Positions 1 to 5,357 of a stretch of 8,887 nucleotides of DNA are shown piece after piece. The stretch is from an uncultured Novosphingobium sp. (GTDB taxonomy: Bacteria; Pseudomonadota; Alphaproteobacteria; Sphingomonadales; Sphingomonadaceae): positions 1 through 8,887 of the forward strand of contig CALLNA010000029.1 of the NCBI GenBank assembly GCA_938005655.1. The letters run 5' to 3'. Position 1 is the stretch's first letter. Each line of letters opens with the position of its first letter. Position numbers and translations under genes: made by a program. Below the pieces are notes generated by a model. It was not told the origin of the DNA, ran no database searches, and saw nothing but the letters and a program-made list of their open reading frames with translations.

Positions 1-171
1 GGCGGCGCGCTCGACTACGCGCGGATGTTCTCCCACGTCCCGGCGATGCTGGAGGCCGGCGTCACCGAGTTCGCGGCGGGCGTGACCGGGCGGCTCGAAG
101 GGGTGTTCCACTCGATGGAGGCGATCGCGCGCCATATCGGCGAGCTGGCGCGGTTCGCCGCGCGGCACTGA
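1..171 (+). CDS. 3' end of an unidentified gene, possibly an LLM-class flavin-dependent oxidoreductase (partial)
   Basis: An open frame enters from the left edge and ends at TGA 169-171, giving 56 C-terminal residues. The segment reads GGALDYARMFSHVPAMLEAG, then VTEFAAGVTGRLEGVFHSME, and ends IGELARFAARH. The 'VPxMLEAGVTEF' stretch followed by an amphipathic helix ending the protein resembles the C-terminus of luciferase-like (LLM) TIM-barrel oxidoreductases. Too little is present to see cofactor or active-site residues. The coding bias (GC at third positions) fits a real gene. Only about 40 nt separate its stop from the riboswitch of the next gene, so a promoter for that gene must lie in or just after this gene's end. 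The family assignment is a weak guess; that a gene ends here is much surer. Confidence 0.45.
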   Translation, partial: GGALDYARMFSHVPAMLEAGVTEFAAGVTGRLEGVFHSMEAIARHIGELARFAARH

Positions 172-210
172 CCGCTTGCGCCCGGCGCATGGTGCGGCTA
201 CCGCCCCTTC

Positions 211-321
211 CGTCATCTGGGGAGTAGCCAGCCGCCTGCGGGCGGGCCCTTGCGTCAACATACTCGGTCGAGAGGCCGTGGCGCAGGGGGGACGGGGTTC
301 CGTTCGGGCGAGACCAATGGC
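211..321 (+). ncRNA. yybP-ykoY manganese riboswitch aptamer
   Basis: The conserved 5' element GGGGAGUAGCC is at 219-229. A UCAACAUACUCGG segment follows at 255-267, and the 3' conserved GGCGAGACC at 307-315. The closing helix P1 can be drawn by hand: bases 212-216 and 218-220 (GUCAU, UGG) pair with 314-321 (CCAAUGGC), with C217 bulged. Known biology: yybP-ykoY (RF00080) RNAs bind Mn2+ and commonly control Mn exporters, including GDT1/UPF0016 proteins. The gene directly downstream is exactly such a protein, which independently supports the call. A weak -35-like TTGCGC lies at 176-181, but I see no convincing -10. The boundaries are estimates by eye. Confidence 0.9.
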
Positions 322-328
322 ATGGCGC

Positions 329-386
329 CTCCACCGGCCGGGGGATGCGCGATGCCGTTGTCTTGTCTGTCGCCCGGCCCGGAGAA
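329..386 (+). promoter_or_regulatory. Predicted Shine-Dalgarno-sequestering hairpin (riboswitch expression platform)
   Basis: CUCC (329-332) and GGCCGGG (336-342) are complementary to GGAG (381-384) and CCCGGCC (373-379), with ACC opposite C as a small internal loop and a ~30-nt apical loop. The GGAG is the ribosome-binding site of the downstream gene (GGAGAA, 381-386, 7 nt before TTG 394). There is no T-run after the stem, so control of translation rather than termination is inferred. Folding was done by hand; energies were not computed. Confidence 0.55.
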
Positions 387-393
387 ACGTCCC

Positions 394-966
394 TTGGAAG
401 CCATGCTCACCTCCACCGCGGTCGTCGCCCTCGCCGAGATCGGCGACAAGACGCAACTGCTGGCCATCGTCCTCGCCACGCGGTTCAAGCGGCCCGTGCC
501 GATCGTGCTCGGCATCCTCGCCGCGACGCTCGCCAACCACTTCCTCGCCGCGCTGGTCGGCGAGCAGGCGGCGGTCTTCCTCGACGGCAGGTGGTTCCGC
601 TACCTGGTCGCCGCCTCGTTCATCGTCATGGCCGGCTGGACGCTGATCCCCGACAAGTTCGACGAGGCGGAGGAAGCCAGGCCCGCCCGCTTCGGCGTCT
701 TCGTCACCACCCTGATCTCGTTCTTCCTGGTCGAGATGGGCGACAAGACCCAGCTCGCCACGATCGCGCTGGGCGCGCGCTTCCACAGCGTGGTCCAGGT
801 CATGCTCGGCACGACGCTCGGCATGATGATCGCCAACGTGCCGGCGGTGTTCCTCGGCAACGCGCTGATCAAGCGGGTGCCGCTGAACGTGGTCCGGACC
901 GCGGCGGCGCTGCTGTTCCTGGCGATCGGCCTGTGGCTGCTGGCGGAGACCGCGGGACTGATGTAA
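394..966 (+). CDS. GDT1/TMEM165 (UPF0016) family membrane protein, probable manganese exporter
   Basis: The 190-residue protein carries the family's duplicated signature: EIGDKT at residues 15-20 and EMGDKT at 114-119, each at the start of a three-helix hydrophobic bundle (about six membrane segments in all). A charged central loop (about 86-99, PDKFDEAEEARPAR) separates the two halves. These acidic motifs are the cation-binding sites in the family. Bacterial members export Mn2+ across the inner membrane, and the upstream Mn2+ riboswitch supports that role here. I chose TTG 394 as the start because GGAGAA lies 7 nt upstream and the resulting N-terminus (MEAMLTSTAVVALAEIGDKT) matches the family. 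ATG 403 is the alternative and would cost three residues. Reading the frame further upstream would run through the riboswitch and is not credible. Confidence 0.92.
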   Translation: MEAMLTSTAVVALAEIGDKTQLLAIVLATRFKRPVPIVLGILAATLANHFLAALVGEQAAVFLDGRWFRYLVAASFIVMAGWTLIPDKFDEAEEARPARFGVFVTTLISFFLVEMGDKTQLATIALGARFHSVVQVMLGTTLGMMIANVPAVFLGNALIKRVPLNVVRTAAALLFLAIGLWLLAETAGLM

Positions 967-1013
967 GGCGCTTCAAGGTCCGTCCCTTTTTTTAGGCGGC
1001 AGCGACATCCCAT

Positions 1014-1109
1014 CCCGTTCGTCACCCCGGGCTTGACCCGGGGTCCCGCTTTCTTTTCCGACGTCGCGCACGAAGAAGCGTGGCCCCGGATCAAGTCCGG
1101 GGCGACGAG
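1014..1109. repeat. Palindromic intergenic repeat, family A, copy 1
   Basis: A 96-bp element begins CCCGTTCGTCACCCCGG and ends CCGGGGCGACGAG. Each arm contains its own smaller palindrome (CCCCGGGCTTGACCCGGGG and CCCCGGATCAAGTCCGGGG), and the two arms together form a long imperfect stem. A second copy lies at 5155-5251 with the same layout and spacing. The overall look is that of REP-like elements found between genes in sphingomonads. It may act as a terminator for the GDT1 gene, but I see no classical T-tract. Confidence 0.85.
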
Positions 1110-1509
1110 TGTGGGAGGGGAAGGAGAGGCCGGCGCGCCAGGCGCGCCTCATCGCCCGCTGGCGAATGCGGGGTAACGCCGGGAGGAAGAAAACGCGGAC
1201 GGGCTACGGCCGGCGCGGATTTGCCTGAACCTGACAGGCTTGGCTCGGCATGAATTGCTGCGAACGGCTGGCGGGGCACACCTGAAACCCGCCGGCTCGG
1301 CCCTGGGATAGCAAGGACGGGAAGGCGGGGCGGGCTCGCAAGCTGCCGCCTTCCGGACAAGGTCCTCGCAAGGGATGCGGCCACTTCAGGTCCGCTGAAG
1401 CGCGCCGGCCGTGATCGCGGGAGACAAGGAGACGAAGGCCTGCCGCCTCCCGCACCCGCCGCTTGTCGGCAGCGGCGTTGCCATCCGCCGAACCGACGGG
1501 GGCGCGTAT

Positions 1510-1522
1510 AACCGATATGGTT
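1510..1522. promoter_or_regulatory. Candidate operator palindrome AACCGATATGGTT
   Basis: AACC and GGTT arms flank GATAT in the only AT-rich part of the intergenic region, about 50 bp upstream of the AACTGTTGACAGTT operator and 90 bp before the epimerase start. TATAAC (1507-1512), which overlaps it, could be a -10 box, but no -35 lies at the right spacing. Single occurrence, short arms; tentative. Confidence 0.3.
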
Positions 1523-1569
1523 TTAAATGTCAAGCGGAATCGTTGCCCGTGTCGGCCAACGACCAACTA

Positions 1570-1588
1570 GTCAACTGTTGACAGTTTG
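1570..1588. promoter_or_regulatory. Operator site 1 (AACTGT-TG-ACAGTT), upstream of the epimerase gene
   Basis: The palindrome 1573-1586 has 6-bp perfect arms around TG and lies 26 bp before the ATG at 1613. It sits in a 19-mer, GTCAACTGTTGACAGTTTG, that is identical to site 3 on the opposite strand (about 6874-6894). The core AACTGTTGACAGTTTG is also present at site 2 (2765-2780). The TGT-N2-ACA core matches the TnGT-ACnA style of FCD/GntR operators, and such a regulator is encoded at 4363-5091. The site embeds TTGACA, so binding could block RNA polymerase; that is inference. Confidence 0.75.
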
Positions 1589-1612
1589 CGCCCTCCCCCG
1601 CAGAGACCTCCC

Positions 1613-2599
1613 ATGGATATCTCCGGTGGACGCTTCGTCATCACCGGCGGCGCGAGCCTGATCGGCTCGCATGTCGCCGATCGGCTTCTCGCAGAGGGCG
1701 CGCGCGAGGTCGTGCTGCTCGACAACTTCTCGCTCGGCACGCCCGAGACGGTCGGGCACCTCGCCGACGATCCCCGGGTCAAGCTGCTCAAGGGCGACAT
1801 CCTGCGGATCAACGAGCTGTTCGACGCGTTCAAAGGCGCCGACGGCGTCTTCGCCATCGCCGGCTTCCTGACCCTGCCGCTGAGCCAGAACCCGCCGCTC
1901 GGCCTCGCGGTCACCGTCGAGGGCCAGGTCAACGCGTTCGAGGCCTGCCGCTATGCGGACGTCAAGAAGGTGGTCTTCTCCTCCTCGATCGCCGCCTACG
2001 GCGAGCCCGAAGGCGACGCGGTGATCGACGAGACCTTCCCCGCCAACCTCGCCTCCTACCAGCCCGGCTCGATGCTCTATTCCTGCACCAAGCTGATCGG
2101 CGAGGCGCTGTGCAAGCTCTACAGCCAGAAGCACGGGGTCGACGCCGTCGCCCTGCGCTATTCCACCGTCTATGGCGAGCGCCAGCACTACCGCGGGGTC
2201 AACGCGCTCTACATCATCCAGAACTACGACAAGATCCGCCGCGGCGAGCGGCCGACCCTGCCCGGCGACGGCAGCGAGGTCCACGACTACATCCACGTCG
2301 CCGACGTCGCCCGCGCCAACGTGATGGCCATGGCCTCCGACGCGACCGCCGAGGTGTTCAACGTGGTCTCCGGAGTCGAGACCACGGTGAAGCGCATCGC
2401 CGAGATCCTGCTGGAGATCACCGGCAGCGACCTCCAGCCGCTCTACGCCGACGATGCCGGCGCGGTGAAGGCGACTTCCAGCGCCTCGCTCAAGCTGAGC
2501 CGCGAGAAGATCAAGGCGATGATCGGCTGGGAACCGCAGGTCAGCGTCGAGGACGGCATCCGCCGCCTGATCGACTGGATCGAGGCGCAGGAGGGGTGA
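1613..2599 (+). CDS. NAD-dependent epimerase/dehydratase (extended SDR)
   Basis: 328 residues, the usual length for UDP-sugar-epimerase-type extended SDRs. The N-terminal Rossmann motif is TGGASLIGSH (11-20), in which the middle glycine of TGxxGxxG is serine. Asp37 in LLDNFSLG is placed to bind the adenosine ribose of NAD, and GDI is at 61-63. The active site has serines in SSSIAAYG (123-130) and Tyr156/Lys160 in YSCTK. LRYSTVYGER (181-190) and HDYIHVAD (224-231) are substrate-domain landmarks. The start is ATG 1613; a TTG at 1586 in the same frame lies inside operator site 1 and has no ribosome site. The Shine-Dalgarno is weak (AGAGA, about 1602-1606). The family acts on nucleotide sugars but also on other hydroxy compounds. 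Its placement under the same operator as catabolic genes suggests a non-sugar or catabolic role, which is inference. Confidence 0.88.
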   Translation: MDISGGRFVITGGASLIGSHVADRLLAEGAREVVLLDNFSLGTPETVGHLADDPRVKLLKGDILRINELFDAFKGADGVFAIAGFLTLPLSQNPPLGLAVTVEGQVNAFEACRYADVKKVVFSSSIAAYGEPEGDAVIDETFPANLASYQPGSMLYSCTKLIGEALCKLYSQKHGVDAVALRYSTVYGERQHYRGVNALYIIQNYDKIRRGERPTLPGDGSEVHDYIHVADVARANVMAMASDATAEVFNVVSGVETTVKRIAEILLEITGSDLQPLYADDAGAVKATSSASLKLSREKIKAMIGWEPQVSVEDGIRRLIDWIEAQEG

Positions 2600-2606
2600 T
2601 TCCCCG

Positions 2607-2744
2607 ATCCTCCCCGCTTGCGGGGAGGTGACAGCCGAGGCTGACGGAGGGGGTTCTCCGCCGGGCGCGCCAGCGAGGATGCACCAGGAGGATAGCCCCC
2701 TCCACCATCCTGCGGATGGTCCCCCTCCCCGCTTGCGGGGAGGA
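2607..2744. repeat. Composite palindromic repeat, family B, bounded by two CCTCCCCGCTTGCGGGGAGG hairpins
   Basis: The 20-mer CCTCCCCGCTTGCGGGGAGG occurs at 2609-2628 and again at 2724-2743; each is itself a hairpin. Between them, GACGGAGGGGGTTCTCC (from 2643) and AGCCCCCTCCACCATCC (from 2694) are partly complementary, and ACCATCC-TGC-GGATGGT forms another small stem (2704-2720). The whole is a fold-back element of about 138 bp starting just after the epimerase stop. It resembles MITE-like intergenic repeats of Alphaproteobacteria. It may terminate the epimerase transcript, but there is no clear T-run. Confidence 0.75.
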
Positions 2745-2760
2745 TTCACCCTCGCCTATC

Positions 2761-2781
2761 TGTAAACTGTTGACAGTTTGG
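2761..2781. promoter_or_regulatory. Operator site 2 (AAACTGT-TG-ACAGTTT), upstream of the FAD-enzyme/gntR unit
   Basis: This is the most symmetric copy: 7-bp perfect arms (2764-2779) around TG. It shares AACTGTTGACAGTTTG with sites 1 and 3 and contains TTGACA (2770-2775). The regulator gene downstream follows the FAD gene by only 19 nt, so this site would also give autoregulation. The AT-rich run just before it (CCTATCTGTAAACTG) may be the promoter -10 area; no matching -35 is clear. Confidence 0.75.
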
Positions 2782-2783
2782 CC

Positions 2784-2817
2784 TGCCCGGCGCTACCCGC
2801 GCCGGGCATTGTGTTTC
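2784..2817 (+). terminator. Terminator- or attenuator-like hairpin in the leader of the FAD gene
   Basis: TGCCCGGCGC (2784-2793) and GCGCCGGGCA (2799-2808) form a perfect 10-bp stem with a TACCC loop, followed directly by TTGTGTTTC. It stands between operator site 2 and the ribosome-binding site at 2825-2830. It could end transcription coming from the epimerase gene, or act as an attenuator if the FAD gene's transcript starts upstream of it. The hairpin is seen directly; its role is inferred. Confidence 0.55.
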
Positions 2818-2837
2818 ATCAACTAGGGAGCTGGCCC

Positions 2838-4343
2838 GTGGCCGACGAAGCTTGGGACGTCATCATCGTGGGAGCAGGCAACGCCGCCCTTTGCGCGGCG
2901 CTTTCGGCGGCCGAGCAGGGCGTCAAGGTGCTGGTGCTGGAGAAGGCCACGCTGGAGGACCGCGGCGGCAACTCGACCTTCACCGCCGGCGGCTTCCGCT
3001 TCTGCCATGACGGCGTCGAGGACCTGCGGACCGACATCCTCGACGACATGACCCCGGGCGAATACGAATCGATCGGCAACCTGCCCCCGCTCAGCGAGGA
3101 GCAGTTCATGGAAATCCTGATGCGGATCACCGAGCATCAGGCCGACGAGGAGCTGGGCCGCATCCTGATCGGCCGCTCGCGCGAGACGATGCGCTGGATG
3201 CGCGGCCACAAGATCCGCTTCATCCCGATGTTCGGCCGCCAGTCCTTCAAGATCGAGGGCAAGCACCACTTCTACGGCGGCGTGAACATCGAGGCGGTCG
3301 GCGGCGGCTGGGGCCTGGTCGACATGCTGGTCCAGGCCTGCGAGCGCATGGGCATCACCATCCGCTACGAGACCGGCCTGCGCGAACTGATCCAGGACGA
3401 GAGCGGCGCCGTGACCGGCGTGCGCGCCTTCGGCCCCAACGGCTATGAGAACCTGTCCGCCAAGGCCGTGGTCCTGGCCTGCGGGGGCTTCGAATCGAAC
3501 CCCGAGATGCGCGTGCGCTACCTCGGCCAGGGCTGGGAGCTGTGCCGCGTGCGCGGGACCCAGCACAACACCGGCGACGGCATCAACGCCGCGCTCAAGA
3601 TCGGCGCACGGCCGCACGGCGGCTGGTCGTCGTGCCACGCGGTGCAGTGGGACATCTCGGCCCCGCCCTATGGCGACCGCGTGATCCTCGACAACTTCCA
3701 GAAGCATTCCTACCCGATCGGCATCGTCGTCAACCTCAAGGGCGAGCGCTTCATCGACGAGGGCGCGGACTACCGCAATCACACCTATGCCAAGTACGGC
3801 AAGGAAGTGATGAAGCAGCCGCAGCGCGCCGCGGTGCAGATCTTCGACGCCAAGACCCACGACAACGTCCGCGACGAATATCGCATCCGCGAGGTGACGA
3901 AGGCCACCGCCGACACCATCGAGGAGCTGGCCGAGAAGCTGGACATCGACGTCGAGGGCCTGAAGAAGACCATCGCCGAGTTCAACGCCGCCTGCCCCGA
4001 AGGCGCCTTCGGGACGACCTACAACCCCTCGATCCTCGACGGCGTCGGCACCAAGGGCCTCGCCGTGCCCAAGTCCAACTGGGCGCTGCCGATCGATACC
4101 GGGCCGTTCCACGGCTATGTCGTGACCTGCGGCATCACCTTCACCTTCGGCGGGCTCAAGATCGACACCGATGGCCGCGTGCTCGACCTCGTCGACAAGC
4201 CGATCCCCGGCCTCTACGCGGCAGGCGAGCTGGTCGGCGGGCTGTTCTACCAGAACTACCCGGGCGGCACGGGCCTGCTCAACGGCTCGGTCTTCGGGCG
4301 GCTTTCCGGCAAGAACGCGGGACTGCTGGCCAAGGCCGCCTGA
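2838..4343 (+). CDS. FAD-dependent dehydrogenase, TcuA (tricarballylate dehydrogenase) / fumarate-reductase flavoprotein family
   Basis: 501 residues starting at GTG 2838, chosen because AGGGAG (2825-2830) lies 7 nt upstream and the protein then begins directly with the FAD-binding strand. A TTG at 2778 in the same frame is inside the operator. The dinucleotide motif is VGAGNAAL (11-18) with Glu35 ending the second strand; RGGNS (42-46) and ACGGFESN (214-221) follow. The C-terminal FAD contact AAGELVGG (461-468) precedes NYPGGTGLLNGSVFGR (473-488). PFHGYVVTCGITFTFGGL (423-440) is characteristic of TcuA-like members rather than classical SdhA/FrdA. TcuA oxidises tricarballylate to cis-aconitate with TcuB as electron partner, but no TcuB is visible here. 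I infer a dehydrogenase acting on a carboxylate; the exact substrate is open. 3-ketosteroid dehydrogenases are a related alternative. Confidence 0.85.
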   Translation: MADEAWDVIIVGAGNAALCAALSAAEQGVKVLVLEKATLEDRGGNSTFTAGGFRFCHDGVEDLRTDILDDMTPGEYESIGNLPPLSEEQFMEILMRITEHQADEELGRILIGRSRETMRWMRGHKIRFIPMFGRQSFKIEGKHHFYGGVNIEAVGGGWGLVDMLVQACERMGITIRYETGLRELIQDESGAVTGVRAFGPNGYENLSAKAVVLACGGFESNPEMRVRYLGQGWELCRVRGTQHNTGDGINAALKIGARPHGGWSSCHAVQWDISAPPYGDRVILDNFQKHSYPIGIVVNLKGERFIDEGADYRNHTYAKYGKEVMKQPQRAAVQIFDAKTHDNVRDEYRIREVTKATADTIEELAEKLDIDVEGLKKTIAEFNAACPEGAFGTTYNPSILDGVGTKGLAVPKSNWALPIDTGPFHGYVVTCGITFTFGGLKIDTDGRVLDLVDKPIPGLYAAGELVGGLFYQNYPGGTGLLNGSVFGRLSGKNAGLLAKAA

Positions 4344-4362
4344 GGCAGGCTAAGAGCGCCGC

Positions 4363-5091
4363 ATGGCGGGGACCCTCGATACCAAGGTACAGGCGCAATC
4401 GCTCGTCGACGTGGTCGCCGAGCGGCTGGAGGCGGCGATCATCTCGGGCCAGCTCGAGCCGGGGGCGAAGCTCTCCGAGCAGGGCCTCGCCGCCTCGCTC
4501 GGAGTAAGCCGGGGTCCCTTGCGCGAGGCGATCCGCCGGCTCGAGGGGCGCAAGCTGCTGGAGCGGACGCCGAACATCGGCGTCCGCGTCAAGCAGCTCT
4601 CGCTCCAGGACCTCAACGAGATCCTGCAGGTGCGCGAGGCGCTGGAAGGGCTGGCGTGCAGCCTCGCCGCGCGCAACATGCCCGACGCCGAGATCGCCGC
4701 GCTGAAGCGGATGCTGGACGGCCACGAGAAGCAGAAGAGCGTCCAGGAGAACACCGGCTACTACCACGAAGAGAAGAACCTGGACTTCCATTTCAGCATC
4801 GTCGCCGGCAGCGGCAACGCCCGGCTGATCCAGATGCTGTCCGGCGATCTCCACTACCTGCTGCGCGTCTATCGCCACAAGGCGCGGCCCAAGCCCGGCC
4901 GCGCGGCCCAGGTACTCCGGGAGCACCGCGCCATCGTCACCGCGCTGGAGCGCCGCGATCCGGTCGCCGCCGAGCAGGCGATGCGCGAACACCTGCGCCA
5001 CGCCCGGCGCTACGTGGAGGAACAGCTCGCGGCCGAAGGCGAGGCGGAAACCGGCCCCGCGCCTATGGGGCGGACCAGGACGCTGGATTGA
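4363..5091 (+). CDS. GntR-family transcriptional regulator, FCD subfamily
   Basis: 242 residues. The N-terminal winged helix (about 11-77) contains the GntR pattern LEAAIISGQLEPGAKLSEQG and the recognition helix region LGVSRGPLREAIRRLE (46-61). The C-terminal FCD ligand domain (about 85-220) has NLDFHFSIV (139-147), REHRAIV (186-192) and REHLRHA (208-214), giving His143, His188 and His210 as the likely metal ligands. The acidic ligand seen in many FCD proteins (D-x-x-F-H) is Asn139 here. The gene starts 19 nt after the FAD gene stop, so the two are almost certainly cotranscribed; AAGAG at 4351-4355 is a possible ribosome site. FCD regulators usually sense a carboxylic acid and bind TGT-N-ACA palindromes. 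Three such palindromes stand before the neighbouring units, so this is the best candidate local regulator. Confidence 0.9.
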   Translation: MAGTLDTKVQAQSLVDVVAERLEAAIISGQLEPGAKLSEQGLAASLGVSRGPLREAIRRLEGRKLLERTPNIGVRVKQLSLQDLNEILQVREALEGLACSLAARNMPDAEIAALKRMLDGHEKQKSVQENTGYYHEEKNLDFHFSIVAGSGNARLIQMLSGDLHYLLRVYRHKARPKPGRAAQVLREHRAIVTALERRDPVAAEQAMREHLRHARRYVEEQLAAEGEAETGPAPMGRTRTLD

Positions 5092-5095
5092 ACCG

Positions 5096-5342
5096 CCCCC
5101 TCCTCCGGGAAGGGGATTATGTCGTTTGCAAGTCCAACCTAGCAGATGTTCCCACCCGTTCGTCACCCCGGACTTGATCCGGGGTCCCGCTTTCCTTTTC
5201 CAGCGTTGCGCATAAAGAAGCGGGGTCCCGGATCAAGTCCGGGGCGACGAGATTCGTGGGTGGCCTTCCGCTTCCCACCCCGTCCCGGTCATTCGGCCGC
5301 CGGATTTGCAAACCACATAATCCCCTCCCGGGAAGGAGGGGG
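5096..5342. repeat. Nested inverted-repeat (MITE-like) element between convergent genes
   Basis: The outer arms are 36-37 bp: the left, 5096-5131, begins CCCCCTCCTCCGGGAAGGGG and ends TTATGTCGTTTGCAA. The right, 5306-5342, is its inverted complement, with one internal mismatch and small indels. Between them lies a complete family A palindrome (5155-5251). The element begins 4 nt after the gntR stop and ends 15 nt before the aldehyde dehydrogenase stop, so its stems could also serve as a two-way terminator. No transposase and no obvious target-site duplication is visible. Confidence 0.8.
5155..5251. repeat. Palindromic intergenic repeat, family A, copy 2
   Basis: It begins CCCGTTCGTCACCCCGG and ends CCGGGGCGACGAG, as in copy 1 at 1014-1109, and is one base longer. 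Identity is highest in the outer arms; the central spacer differs at several positions. The arms (about 5160-5190 and 5218-5250) are near-perfect inverted complements, each containing the inner palindrome around ACTTGAT/ATCAAGT. This copy sits inside a larger inverted repeat, whereas copy 1 does not, so the two structures are separable elements. Confidence 0.85.
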
Positions 5343-5357
5343 ATTCAGATCACGCTC

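Larger units (their letters stand above)
967..1612 (+). other. Intergenic region without a supportable gene; repeat, hairpin-rich stretch, AT-rich promoter zone
   Basis: No open frame here has convincing coding character. After the GDT1 stop comes a T7 run (987-993) without a GC stem before it, then a palindromic repeat (1014-1109) and a pair of GGCGCGCC octamers separated by one base (1132-1148). At 1267-1453 several perfect or near-perfect hairpins follow one another: 1267-1275/1288-1296 (one G-U), 1320-1328/1346-1354, 1384-1389/1395-1400 and 1417-1423/1447-1453. I compared this by eye with cobalamin, glycine and RNase P RNAs and none fits. At 1505-1530 the composition turns AT-rich (TATAACCGATATGG, TTTTAAAT), which probably marks the promoter area of the next gene. 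Confidence 0.5.

Noticed and set aside
987..993. T7 run after the GDT1 gene as an intrinsic terminator
   Set aside because: No GC-rich stem directly precedes it.
1014..1109. Possible CRISPR repeat from the repeated CCCCGG...CCGGGG blocks
   Set aside because: Only two inverted arms per locus, no regular spacer array; it is a palindromic repeat element.
1417..1453. GGAGAC...GGCCTGCCG resembling the 3' end of a cobalamin riboswitch
   Set aside because: The required core (CCGCAACTGTAAGCGG-type segment, GCCACTG) is absent upstream and the downstream gene is not B12-related.
1204..1566. Minus-strand open frame of 120 codons in the intergenic region
   Set aside because: No ribosome site, composition not like the neighbouring proteins, overlaps a hairpin-rich stretch and the promoter zone; GC-rich DNA gives such frames by chance.
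1571..2749. 392-codon open frame on the minus strand opposite the epimerase
   Set aside because: Antisense shadow of a well-supported gene in GC-rich DNA; low-complexity translation and no ribosome site.
2770..2799. TTGACA inside operator 2 with TACCCG 18 bp on as a promoter
   Set aside because: The -10 is poor and falls in a GC hairpin loop; the equivalent TTGACA at the other two sites has no -10 at the right distance, so the hexamer may be only part of the operator.
2823..4112. 429-codon open frame on the minus strand opposite the FAD enzyme
   Set aside because: Antisense shadow; the plus-strand protein has all family motifs, and the minus-strand translation has the usual Val/Ala/Asp/His bias of a complement.
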